The notes below the pieces were generated by a model that was given only the letters and a program-made list of their open reading frames with translations, was not told where the DNA came from and searched no databases. DNA of 64,000 nt from Nocardia albiluteola (GTDB lineage: Bacteria > Actinomycetota > Actinomycetes > Mycobacteriales > Mycobacteriaceae), in the NCBI RefSeq assembly GCF_018860155.1, contig NZ_JAHKNI010000014.1, positions 176,342 through 240,341 of the forward strand, given 5' to 3'. The translations under genes were made by a program, and so were the position numbers. Shown here piece after piece: positions 23,850-31,280 of the stretch. Each line of letters opens with the position of its first letter. Positions within the stretch are counted from its first letter, which is position 1.

Positions 23850-24647
23850 TTAAGCGTTTTCGGCGTTCACGGACGTTGTGAACTCTACGAGGAGATCCTG
23901 CAGCTGCTGCGGGGTCTCGAGCTGCGGCAGGTGACCCGCGGTCTCGATGAGCACATAGCGCGAGTTCGGCAGTGCCTCGTCGTAGGCGACGCCGTGCTCG
24001 GGCGGCACGATGCGGTCCGCCGCACCCCACACCACCAGGGCCCGGGTGGTCGCATCGGGCAGGCGTCCCAGCAACGACGGGTCGGTCATCGTCGTGCCGC
24101 CGTAGACGCGCAGCGTTTCGCGGTTGGCGGCCATCATCGCCTGGCGCTCGGGCGGCAGTTGCGCGGGGTCGATGCGGAAAGCGTCCGGGTTCGCGTAGCT
24201 CAGGTCGGCGACCTGATCCAGGGTGAGACCGAAGAAGTTGGCGATCGGGGCCTGCGGGAGGTCGAGGCCCGCGGCGTCGACCAGGACGACGCCCGCGACG
24301 CCGGGAGCGGCGAGCAGGGCGAGTTCGGCCGCGATCCAGCCGCCGATCGAGTTGCCGACGACCGTGACGCCGTGGAGCTCCAGCTTGTCCAGCAGGGCCG
24401 CGTAGAGACGGGCCAGCCCGGCGATCGTGGTGAGCCCCTCCGGGCGGGCGGTGCCGTCGAAGCCTGGGTGGACCGGCACCAGGACCTCGACTTGCGCTGC
24501 GGCGGCCAGCTTCTCGGCGAAGGTGGTGACCGACTGCGGGCCCGCGCCGCCGTGCAGCAGCAGCACTGGCCGGCCCGAGCCGTAGGTGATCACGGTGAGT
24601 TCTACGGAATCGCCGTCGTCGAGGCGGACGGAATGGGTGGTCGTCAT
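23850..24647 (-). CDS. Alpha/beta hydrolase
   Basis: This 265-aa alpha/beta hydrolase has LLLHGGAGPQS (oxyanion region), the nucleophile Ser in VVGNSIGGWIAAEL, an acid in WGAADRIVPPE and the catalytic His in ETAGHLPQLETP. The substrate is unknown. The start is the ATG at 24647; a much longer frame upstream belongs to another reading of the cupin gene. It follows the cupin gene by 26 bases and should share its promoter, so the pair is probably controlled by the divergent TetR protein. Upstream of 23850 lie about 250 bases with no gene I can support. Confidence 0.85.
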   Translation of the reverse strand: MTTTHSVRLDDGDSVELTVITYGSGRPVLLLHGGAGPQSVTTFAEKLAAAAQVEVLVPVHPGFDGTARPEGLTTIAGLARLYAALLDKLELHGVTVVGNSIGGWIAAELALLAAPGVAGVVLVDAAGLDLPQAPIANFFGLTLDQVADLSYANPDAFRIDPAQLPPERQAMMAANRETLRVYGGTTMTDPSLLGRLPDATTRALVVWGAADRIVPPEHGVAYDEALPNSRYVLIETAGHLPQLETPQQLQDLLVEFTTSVNAENA

Positions 24648-24673
24648 GAAGGCACTCCGGTCGATTGTGGGAA

Positions 24674-25132
24674 TCAGGCGTGTTCGGTGGCGGGTTCGGT
24701 CGCGTAGTTGCGCATCACCCCGACGATCGCCTCCGGGGTGGGCTGACCGCCGGCCGCGATCATGTCCCGCAGGTCGCGGAAGTACTGCACGTACAGATCC
24801 GGAGTGAAGGTGTTCAACATGACTGCGGTGCCGTCGGTCAGGTTGGCGAAGGTGTGCGGCGCGCCCGGCGGGACCATGATCAGCGTCCCGGGCGGCGCCT
24901 CGTGCTTTTCCGTGCCGACGGTGAACGTGACCGTTCCGGACACGACGTAGAAGCCTTCGTCGTGCCGCGCGTGGCGGTGCTGCGGCGGCCCGTCGGTGTG
25001 CGGCGCCACGATGATCTCCGCCATCCCGAGCCGGTGCTCGGTGTTGCTGCCGTCCTCGAGGATCCGCACCCGGGTGGTCCCGATGCCGATCGATTCGCCA
25101 CCGTCGGGTCCGACGACCGATACCTCTGCCAT
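24674..25132 (-). CDS. Cupin-domain protein
   Basis: This 152-aa protein has a single cupin barrel. Motif 1 is HRHARHDEGFYVVSGTVTF with the three His/Glu metal ligands, and motif 2 is PPGAPHTFANL with the fourth His. The C-terminal 45 residues are helical. Such small cupins act as dioxygenases, isomerases or ligand sensors; which applies here cannot be told. The start is the ATG at 25132, with GAGGAG 6 bases upstream. It is the first gene of a two-gene unit with the hydrolase. Confidence 0.85.
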   Translation of the reverse strand: MAEVSVVGPDGGESIGIGTTRVRILEDGSNTEHRLGMAEIIVAPHTDGPPQHRHARHDEGFYVVSGTVTFTVGTEKHEAPPGTLIMVPPGAPHTFANLTDGTAVMLNTFTPDLYVQYFRDLRDMIAAGGQPTPEAIVGVMRNYATEPATEHA

Positions 25133-25161
25133 GTGTCACTCCTCGTGTTGCGGTAAGCAAG

Positions 25162-25207
25162 AACCTACTCGCGCGAGTTCACTCACGCAAGTGAAGTCGC
25201 GTAAGAT
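25162..25207. promoter_or_regulatory. Divergent promoters and TetR operator candidate (cupin / tetR)
   Basis: Minus strand: TTGCGT (25185-25190), 17-base spacer, TAGGTT (25162-25167) drives the cupin gene. Plus strand: TTCACT (25178-25183), 18-base spacer, TAAGAT (25202-25207) drives the TetR gene. Over these lie a perfect 12-bp palindrome, ACTCGCGCGAGT (25167-25178), and a dyad TTCACT-6-AGTGAA (25178-25195). The geometry suits a TetR repressor that shuts off both directions. Confidence 0.6.
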
Positions 25208-25285
25208 GGGTTGCGCTGACACTCGCACATTCGGGCTGGTGCAGAATCGAGCGACCAGCACCACCGACGAGGAGGACGGCCCGCG

Positions 25286-25900
25286 ATGACCAAGGGCGAG
25301 AGGGTGACCCGCACCGAACAGAAGCGCCGCACGCGTGCGGCGCTCATCGATGCCTGCCGCGAGCTGATGGCCTCGGGCTCGGCGGTGACGATGCCGGAAG
25401 TGGCCGAGAAGGCCGGGGTTTCCGACGCGACCGCCTACCGCCACTTCTCCGAACTCGTGGAACTGATCAACACCGCCCTCACCGGGACCTGGCCCACACC
25501 CGCCGAGGCCCTCGAGCCGGTCGTCGGGAACACCGATCCGCTGGCGCGCCTCGAGTTCGCCACGGAATTCCTCCTTCGGCGCGTCGTCGCCTACCAGGGC
25601 TCGGTCCGCGCCGTCATCGCCGCCACCGTCGTCAATCCGCCCCGGGCGCGCGAACGTCCGGGCTTCCGCTTCGGGCTCATCGACGAGGCCCTCGACCCGG
25701 TGCTCCCCGCCGACACCCCGGCGGCCGCAGCGCGTCTGATCCAGCTCAAACAGGACCTGGCGGCCGTCGTCAGCGCCGACGCCCTGTTCTCCCTTACCGA
25801 CCTGTGCGGCCTGAATACCGACCAGGCAATCGCCAGCCTCCAACGCACCGCCCGCACCATCACCCAGGCCGCGCTGCACGAGTTCGCCGTGGGCGAGTAG
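25286..25900 (+). CDS. TetR family transcriptional regulator
   Basis: This 204-aa protein has an N-terminal TetR helix-turn-helix (about residues 14-60: TRAALIDACRELMASG, MPEVAEKAGVSDATAYRHFS) and a helical ligand-binding C-terminal domain. It is divergent from the cupin-hydrolase pair, with palindromes between the two starts, so local control of that pair and of itself is likely. The start is the ATG at 25286, with GAGGAGG upstream. The inducer is unknown. Confidence 0.9.
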   Translation: MTKGERVTRTEQKRRTRAALIDACRELMASGSAVTMPEVAEKAGVSDATAYRHFSELVELINTALTGTWPTPAEALEPVVGNTDPLARLEFATEFLLRRVVAYQGSVRAVIAATVVNPPRARERPGFRFGLIDEALDPVLPADTPAAAARLIQLKQDLAAVVSADALFSLTDLCGLNTDQAIASLQRTARTITQAALHEFAVGE

Positions 25901-26028
25901 GCGGGTTTGACAGGTAGCTCATGCGTTGGCCCAAGTCCACGCGGAGCCACCGCAACTTTCCAGAACGCGCGCTGATGCCGATGAGCGGGCACAGGCTCGA
26001 GGCCGTGCCCGCCACTGCTGACTCCCGG

Positions 26029-26460
26029 CTATGTGTGCGCTTCGTTCCCCTGAACTCGTTGCAGCACAACGACCGGGATGCGCCTGCCCGCGGCCGCCTC
26101 GAACTCGGCGAACTTCGGGACGAGCGCTATCTGTTGCGCCCAGATCCGTTCGCGCTCCGCGCCTTCGGCGAGCCGGGCTACGGCCGGTACCGTTTCCGCG
26201 CCCGCCTCAACGGTGGTCCGCGGGTTCGCCATCAGATTGCGATACCGCGCCGGATGGTGCGGGCTGCCGCCGTGGGTGGCGAAGACAGCCCAGCTGTCGC
26301 CGACCGGATTCGACACGATCGTCCACGACTTGCGGTCGACGCGATACCCGCGCGCGCACCGCACCTCCACGTGCACCGGCTCGCCGCAGTCGCGGCGGCT
26401 GACCGCCACCGGGCCTCCCTGGGGGCGAGCTTCCCATCGGTCTCCCCACTGGCCCGGCCC
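26029..26460 (-). pseudogene. Chimeric remnant: HxlR regulator tail fused to F420-dependent (Ddn-type) nitroreductase tail
   Basis: The frame begins with about 40 residues that match the C-terminus of HxlR regulators (QWGDRWEARPQGGPVAV, then CGEPVHVEVRC). They are almost identical to the same part of the intact HxlR gene at 28930-29457. It then switches, at about residue 48, to the C-terminal half of a Ddn-type F420-dependent nitroreductase (WAVFATHGGSPHHPARYRNL). The HxlR DNA-binding domain and the N-terminus of the nitroreductase are both missing, and no normal start exists; only a TTG inside the promoter region opens the frame. It looks like a deletion scar joining two genes, probably non-functional. 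Confidence 0.75.
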
Positions 26461-26462
26461 AC

Positions 26463-26520
26463 TAGCAGAGTTTGACAATACTACTCAGCTCGCACTACCC
26501 TGAGTCTGGAAAGCGGACTC
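26463..26520 (+). promoter_or_regulatory. HxlR-type promoter/operator, copy 1
   Basis: TTGACA (26472-26477), an 18-base spacer and TACCCT (26496-26501) form a promoter for the SDR gene. The whole stretch from AGCAGAGTTTGACAAT to CCCTGAGTCT recurs almost base for base at 29468-29525 upstream of the NmrA-like gene, next to an intact HxlR gene. The shared extent beyond the hexamers suggests a common HxlR operator. Confidence 0.6.
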
Positions 26521-26536
26521 AACCGAGGAGCGCGTA

Positions 26537-27268
26537 ATGGAACTACCGGACCAACGGGTGCTGGTGACCGGCGCGACCGCCGGAATAGGACAGGAAGCCG
26601 CCAAACTGTTCGCCCGCCGCGGCGCCAGCGTGGTCATCACCGGGCGCGACACCGAACGAGGCGCGCAGACCGTCGCGGCGATCGAGGCAGAGGGTGGACG
26701 TGCCGAGTTCATCGCCGCCGACCTGAAGGACATCAGATCCGTTCGACGCCTGGCCGAACAGGCCGGTGACGTGGACGTGCTGGTCAACAACGCGGCCTCG
26801 CTCACGGCCGCTCCGACACTGGAGCAGGATGTCGACTCGTTCGACACGATGTTCGACGTCGACGTGCGTGCACCGTTCTTTCTGACCGCGGCGCTACTGC
26901 CAGGGATGATCGCCCGGGGATCGGGTGCCATCGTCAACATCTCCTCGATGGGCGCGTCAGTCGGCGTCCCCTTCGCGCCGGTCACCGCGGCCGCCAAGGC
27001 GGCACTCGAATCCTTCACCCGGTCCTGGGCGGCGGCGTTCGGCGCCAACGGGATTCGCGTCAACACCGTCGCGCCCGGGCCCACCCGCACCGACGGCGCC
27101 GCCGGCACGTTCGGCGACGGGCTGGAACAGCTGGGCTCCGCGACGCCGTTGGGCCGGACCGCGGACCCAGCCGAGATCGCCGAAGCGATTGTTTTCCTGG
27201 CGTCGCCGCAAGCGAGCTACCTCACCGGTGCGACCGTGACGGTGGACGGCGGCTTTACCGCCATCTGA
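26537..27268 (+). CDS. SDR family oxidoreductase with altered active site
   Basis: This 243-aa classical-type SDR shows the cofactor motif VTGATAGIGQEAA, the NNAA motif and the catalytic Ser region NISSMGAS (Ser136/137). The YxxxK motif reads TAAAK: Lys154 is present but the usual Tyr at 150 is Thr. Ordinary SDR redox chemistry is therefore uncertain; it may use another residue, be a binding protein or be inactive. The C-terminus (YLTGATVTVDGGFTAI) is normal. The start is the ATG at 26537, with GAGGAG upstream and the HxlR-type promoter just before. Confidence 0.85.
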   Translation: MELPDQRVLVTGATAGIGQEAAKLFARRGASVVITGRDTERGAQTVAAIEAEGGRAEFIAADLKDIRSVRRLAEQAGDVDVLVNNAASLTAAPTLEQDVDSFDTMFDVDVRAPFFLTAALLPGMIARGSGAIVNISSMGASVGVPFAPVTAAAKAALESFTRSWAAAFGANGIRVNTVAPGPTRTDGAAGTFGDGLEQLGSATPLGRTADPAEIAEAIVFLASPQASYLTGATVTVDGGFTAI

Positions 27269-27360
27269 CCAGACACGCGAGCTGATGAAGTAGCTCGTTG
27301 CCGTCACGACGAACGTAATGAGCCGCCCCACGTCCACAAAAAGCAAATGAGGAGATACCC

Positions 27361-28251
27361 ATGGTCGGGGCAAAACCTTACGGGCAACTGCATTATCGCG
27401 AGGTCAACGGAAACCGGATGGCCTACGTCGACGAGGGCGACGGCGATGCCATCGTCTTTGCGCACGGCAACCCCACGTCGTCCTACCTGTGGCGCAACGT
27501 GATGCCACACTTGGAAGGACTGGGCCGTCTCGTCGCCGCCGACATGATCGGTATGGGCAAGTCGGACAAACTACACCCGTCGGGTCCGGACCGCTACAAC
27601 TATGCCGAACAGCGCGACTACCTGTTCGCGCTCTGGGATGCACTGGATCTCGGCGACAACGTGACACTCGTGCTGCACGATTGGGGTTCAGTGCTCGGCT
27701 TCGATTGGGCCAACCAGCATCGTGACCGCATACAGGGCATCGCGTTCATGGAAGCCAGCGTCACCCCAATCAGCTGGTCGGAGTTCCCATCGGATCTCCG
27801 CGGCATGTTCAGGCGCTTTCGATCACCGAAGGGCGAGACCATGGTGCTGGAGCAGAACATCTTCATCGAAGAAGTTCTGCCCGCAGGGATGGCGCGCCGG
27901 CTCAGCGACGAAGAAATGGACCACTACCGGCAGCCGTTCGTCAACCCGGGTGAGTCGCGCCGGCCGACATTGTCCTGGCCGCGCAACATCCCCATCGACG
28001 GCGAGCCCGCCGACGTCACATCGGTGGTCAACGACTACCGCAACTGGTTGGCCGAAAGCGATGTGCCCAAACTCTTCGTCAACGCCGAACCAGGGGCCAT
28101 CGTCCAGGGCCGCATCCGCGACCTCATCCGCTCGTGGCCGAACCTCACCGAGACCACCGTCAGCGGACTGCACTTCGTCCAGGAGGACACCCCCGACGAA
28201 ATCGGCACTGCCGTCGCGCAATTCGTGCGCACGCTGCGCTCGCCCCGGTAG
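27361..28251 (+). CDS. dhaA: Haloalkane dehalogenase (HLD-II, DmbA/LinB-like)
   Basis: This 296-aa enzyme hydrolyses carbon-halogen bonds of alkyl halides to alcohols. All key residues of subfamily II are visible: Asn37 in HGNPTSSYLWRN and Trp108 (halide binding), nucleophile Asp107 in VLHDWGSVLGFDWANQHRDR, acid Glu131 in AFMEAS and base His271 in GLHFVQED. Wording is very close to the mycobacterial enzyme DmbA. The start is the ATG at 27361, with GAGGAG upstream. It lies 92 bases after the SDR gene on the same strand, so alcohol oxidation by the SDR would be an attractive pairing but is unproven. A role as OleB is rejected because it is 13 kb from the nlt genes. Confidence 0.92.
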   Translation: MVGAKPYGQLHYREVNGNRMAYVDEGDGDAIVFAHGNPTSSYLWRNVMPHLEGLGRLVAADMIGMGKSDKLHPSGPDRYNYAEQRDYLFALWDALDLGDNVTLVLHDWGSVLGFDWANQHRDRIQGIAFMEASVTPISWSEFPSDLRGMFRRFRSPKGETMVLEQNIFIEEVLPAGMARRLSDEEMDHYRQPFVNPGESRRPTLSWPRNIPIDGEPADVTSVVNDYRNWLAESDVPKLFVNAEPGAIVQGRIRDLIRSWPNLTETTVSGLHFVQEDTPDEIGTAVAQFVRTLRSPR

Positions 28252-28437
28252 CAGGAGGTCGACGGTACCCGCTGACAGTCAAGTTCTGAGGTTGGCCGGC
28301 AGGGCATGGGTGTGCCAACTGCGATGGCGTAAATGGTGCGGTAGACGGCATGGAATTTTCCCACTCGGCGCTGCGGCGGTGAAGGTCAATCGGCAGCCCG
28401 AACGGGTGCGGCGGCGATCATCATCGATTTTGGTGGT

Positions 28438-28806
28438 TCAGCGGCCGAGCAGCCAGCCCACCCGGTCGTAGGCGAGGGCCTGGTAAATCACGAGCGAGAC
28501 GGCGGACAGCAGCGCCGCCGTCGACAGTCCGGCAGCCCACAAAGCCACCACTCCGCCCCCCAGCACAGCGATCTCGATCATGAGTCGCACTGCACCGGGT
28601 ACTGCGATCGTTGCTTGCCCGTTCCGGCTCGGGTCCCCCGGCACCGCGAACGTCCCCCACACCGTAGCCACCACAATCGGCAAGATCAGTACCAGCAGAT
28701 ACCGCCATGGCGCATCGAACTCCCGCCACCCGAGGATCCCGAACGAGGCGACTGCAGCGAGCTCGAGCAGAAACCGCAGGCCCAACATGATCGGGTTCAA
28801 CGACAT
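28438..28806 (-). CDS. DUF2568 (YrdB-like) membrane protein
   Basis: This 122-aa protein has four hydrophobic segments: LGLRFLLELAAVASFGILGW, YLLVLILPIVVATVWGTFAV, LMIEIAVLGGGVVALWAAG and LLSAVSLVIYQAL. The N-terminal pattern, with LRFLLELAA and the VPGDPSRNG loop, fits the DUF2568/YrdB family. Function is unknown. The start is the ATG at 28806. It stands alone between the dehalogenase and HxlR genes. Confidence 0.8.
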   Translation of the reverse strand: MSLNPIMLGLRFLLELAAVASFGILGWREFDAPWRYLLVLILPIVVATVWGTFAVPGDPSRNGQATIAVPGAVRLMIEIAVLGGGVVALWAAGLSTAALLSAVSLVIYQALAYDRVGWLLGR

Positions 28807-28929
28807 TCGGCGAGCTTAACTGCTCGTCCCGGGGTGCCACGGCTGGGAACAACCAGGGGAACAGTCCCGAGTTGTCAGCGCGGGCCGATGAGCAATGTCA
28901 TCGCACAGCGCAGGCGCCGCTGATCTTCA

Positions 28930-29457
28930 TTATCGCTCGGACGGTTGGCTGTTGGGCAGATCAGTCAAGCCGGGCCTGGGCCCGGATTCGGTTTCCTCGA
29001 CCTCGAACACGCGATGGTCGTGCGCGCAGCGCAGCTCCACGTGCACCGGCTGGCCGCACTCGCGGTGCCTGACCACTACGGGCCCTCCCTGCGGACCGGC
29101 TTCCCATCGGTCCCCCCACTGCATCAATACGACCAAGGCCGCGAACAAGTCATGACCTTTCTCGGTGAGCAGGTATTGATGGCGTTCACGCTGTCCGGCT
29201 TCGCGATATGGCTCGCGTTGCAGCACGCCGTGCTCGACGAGCGTGGCGAGTCGTTCGCTCAGCAGGGTCCGCGCGCAACCGACGTTGGCGAGGAACTGCT
29301 CGAAGCGGCGCGCGCCGTAAAACGCCTCGCGGAGCACCAGCAGCGTCCACTTCTCCCCGATGATGTCCAGGGTGCGCTTGATCGAGCAGTCCCGCACCCG
29401 CAGCTCCTCAAAGCTGGCCGGCCCGGCCTCGTCGAGATCAACAGAACTCCTGGTCAT
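28930..29457 (-). CDS. HxlR family transcriptional regulator
   Basis: This 175-aa winged-helix regulator has the HxlR signature CSIKRTLDIIGEKWTLLVLR followed by GARRFEQFLANVGCARTLLS and LVEHGVLQREPY. The N-terminal Cys is the residue used for redox or electrophile sensing in some relatives. The C-terminal extension (GGPVVVRHRECGQPVHVELR) is the part that survives in the chimera at 26029-26460. It is divergent from the NmrA-like gene; the space between the starts holds the second copy of the shared promoter box. It probably controls its own gene, the NmrA-like gene and perhaps the SDR/dehalogenase unit. The start is the ATG at 29457. Confidence 0.9.
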   Translation of the reverse strand: MTRSSVDLDEAGPASFEELRVRDCSIKRTLDIIGEKWTLLVLREAFYGARRFEQFLANVGCARTLLSERLATLVEHGVLQREPYREAGQRERHQYLLTEKGHDLFAALVVLMQWGDRWEAGPQGGPVVVRHRECGQPVHVELRCAHDHRVFEVEETESGPRPGLTDLPNSQPSER

Positions 29458-29467
29458 GAGCCAATAG

Positions 29468-29525
29468 TAGCAGAGTTTGACAATGCTACCCAGCCGCAGT
29501 ACCCTGAGTCTTGAAATCAGATTCA
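29468..29525 (+). promoter_or_regulatory. HxlR-type promoter/operator, copy 2
   Basis: TTGACA (29477-29482), a 17-base spacer and TACCCT (29500-29505) lie between the HxlR gene and the NmrA-like gene. It is the near-identical partner of the box at 26463-26520. The start chosen for the NmrA-like gene (29543) lies downstream of this promoter. Confidence 0.6.
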
Positions 29526-29542
29526 GGGAGGAGGGTGCCAGC

Positions 29543-30490
29543 GTGACTGCGTCGACAAGCGATCAGGAAACGGTGCTGGTCATCGGAGCGACGGGCCGCC
29601 ATGGCGGCACCGGAGCCCGGGTAGTCGAGCGGCTGCAAACGGCGAGGCGGCTAGTGCGGGCGTTGGTGCGCTCCGACGACGACCGCGCCCAGCGGCTGCG
29701 CGAATCCGGGGCGCAAACCTTGGTCGGCGACCTGCACGACCGCCGGACTTTGCTCCCCGCGCTGGATGGAGCCGGTTCGGTGTATGTCGCGTATCCGGTA
29801 GCGGCTGGCATCGTGGACGCGCTGGCGAATGTGGCGTCGGTGATCCGCGAGCTAGGCTCCTCGCCGCATGTCGTGATGATGGGGAACGGCGCGGCCGACC
29901 ATAACGCCGCGAGCGGAATCGCCCGAGAACATGCCCTCGCCGATGAGCTGTTGCTCCAGCTCGGGGTGAATTTCACCTCGGTGCGAGGTTGCGCGTTTTT
30001 CTACGAGAATGTCCTGCTGTTGCACTCCGACGCGATCAGAGAGACCGGCGTATTCGCCAACTGCTTCGGCGATGCCCGCCCGGCCTGGATCAGCGCCGCC
30101 GACGCCGGCGATCTGTGCGCGACCGCCCTGCTCGACCCGCAACACCACGCCAACAGCCCAATCATCTACCCGCCGGGCCATGAGCTGCTCTCCCAGCATC
30201 AGATCGCCGACATCATCAGCGAGGAAACCGGGCGCGAAGTCCGCTATCAGTACATCACCGCGAACGATTGGCGCCGCCAGCTGCTGGCCCACTCCGGGGG
30301 CCTGCCCAACCAAGCCATGATCCAGCACATCACCACCCAGGCAAAGATGTGCGAGGACAACACCACGATCTTGCGCAAGGACATCGACCCCTCGGCCCTC
30401 GCAGCGGCCAGCGGCCGCCCCCCGCTGACCTTCCGAAACTTCGTGCGGCAACACCGCTCAGCATTCGGAGCCGTCACCGCCGACGCATGA
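29543..30490 (+). CDS. NmrA-like atypical SDR (NAD(P)-binding)
   Basis: This 315-aa protein starts with the NmrA-type dinucleotide motif VLVIGATGRHGGTGARVV and continues with a Rossmann fold. It lacks the YxxxK catalytic pair of classical SDRs, as usual for the NmrA/HSCARG group, and has a family-typical C-terminal half (VRYQYITANDWRRQLLAH). Such proteins act as NADP(H) sensors or quinone and isoflavone-type reductases. The GTG at 29543 follows GGAGGAGGG by 7 bases; an ATG at 29477 would place the promoter inside the gene and is rejected. It is likely regulated by the divergent HxlR protein. Confidence 0.82.
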   Translation: MTASTSDQETVLVIGATGRHGGTGARVVERLQTARRLVRALVRSDDDRAQRLRESGAQTLVGDLHDRRTLLPALDGAGSVYVAYPVAAGIVDALANVASVIRELGSSPHVVMMGNGAADHNAASGIAREHALADELLLQLGVNFTSVRGCAFFYENVLLLHSDAIRETGVFANCFGDARPAWISAADAGDLCATALLDPQHHANSPIIYPPGHELLSQHQIADIISEETGREVRYQYITANDWRRQLLAHSGGLPNQAMIQHITTQAKMCEDNTTILRKDIDPSALAAASGRPPLTFRNFVRQHRSAFGAVTADA

Positions 30491-30523
30491 GCATCGAGCT
30501 GTTGGCCTGAGCCGCAACCACAT

Positions 30524-31142
30524 TCAACGCAAGAGCGTCAACGCCGGCAAACCACGAACTTTCAGTCCGGCCGCCACCAGCGGCGCGAACACGATCCACG
30601 GTGATCCCTTGTGGTAGTCACAGTAGAACCGCTGCCATCCAGCACGGTGCACGTCGAGCGCCATCTTGGTTTCCTCGAAGTAGCAGGAAGTAGCGCGCAT
30701 CGAACCCGCCCACTGCCTCGAACGCTTCGCGTCCAACGGGAAGTGACTATTCGCCACCCCAAACCACCGCCTGTGCAGCAATCACGTTCTCTCCGGCCTT
30801 CGTTGACGTAGCGGTAGAGCAGACTCGGCCCGCCGGTGTAGCCGAGCGCCTTGATCTCGCGGAAGAGCTGCTGCCCAACGACAGGCTGCCGCAGCACTTT
30901 ACGTTCACCGTTACCGGACGCTCGTCGAGTGGAACGTCAGCTACCGTCCGCCAGTGATAGCTGTGCACTCGCGCGAACTCGGCGCCGCAGCCCGGACACG
31001 GGGCTGGATCGTCGGGCGTCCGCGCCCACACCACAACCTGCCTACCCTCGTCGACCACGTCCTCCATCACCAGCGGCAGCAACCCCGAAAACACCACGGC
31101 AGCAGGCACATTCACCTCACACACACACGGACATCGTGCCAC
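30524..31142 (-). pseudogene. ISL3-type transposase remnant
   Basis: On the minus strand the first 85 or so residues (from the ATG at 31142) show the N-terminus of an ISL3-family transposase, with the zinc-finger start CPGCGAEFARVHSYHWR. The frame then breaks at about 30900. A second fragment in another frame (about 30800-30897: QQLFREIKALGYTGGPS) matches the C-terminal region of the same family. The catalytic DDE core between them is missing. From about 30524 to 30780 a further open stretch cannot be assigned. The element is dead and marks past insertion in this accessory region. Confidence 0.6.
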
Positions 31143-31154
31143 TCAACACCACCG

Positions 31155-31178
31155 AACCACCGAAAGTGAGACAGAGCC
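31155..31178. repeat. Candidate terminal inverted repeat of the ISL3-type element
   Basis: Read on the minus strand the segment starts GGCTCTGTCTCACTTTCGG, a plausible ISL3-type end 13 bases outside the transposase start. I found no matching end on the other side, in keeping with a truncated element. Confidence 0.4.
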
Positions 31179-31280
31179 GTCCTTCCGACAGTCCCGTTTT
31201 TCCGAGTGCAGGCAGTGCAGGCAGGTACTGCTGGCCCGCCTGGTGGTCGAAGTACAGCTAGTGTTCCGCGGCTTCGCTTT

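Noticed and set aside
27361..28251. Haloalkane dehalogenase as OleB of the lactone pathway
   Set aside because: OleB is related to such enzymes, but the gene lies 13 kb from the nlt genes, and its sequence follows DmbA-type dehalogenases with all halide-binding residues.
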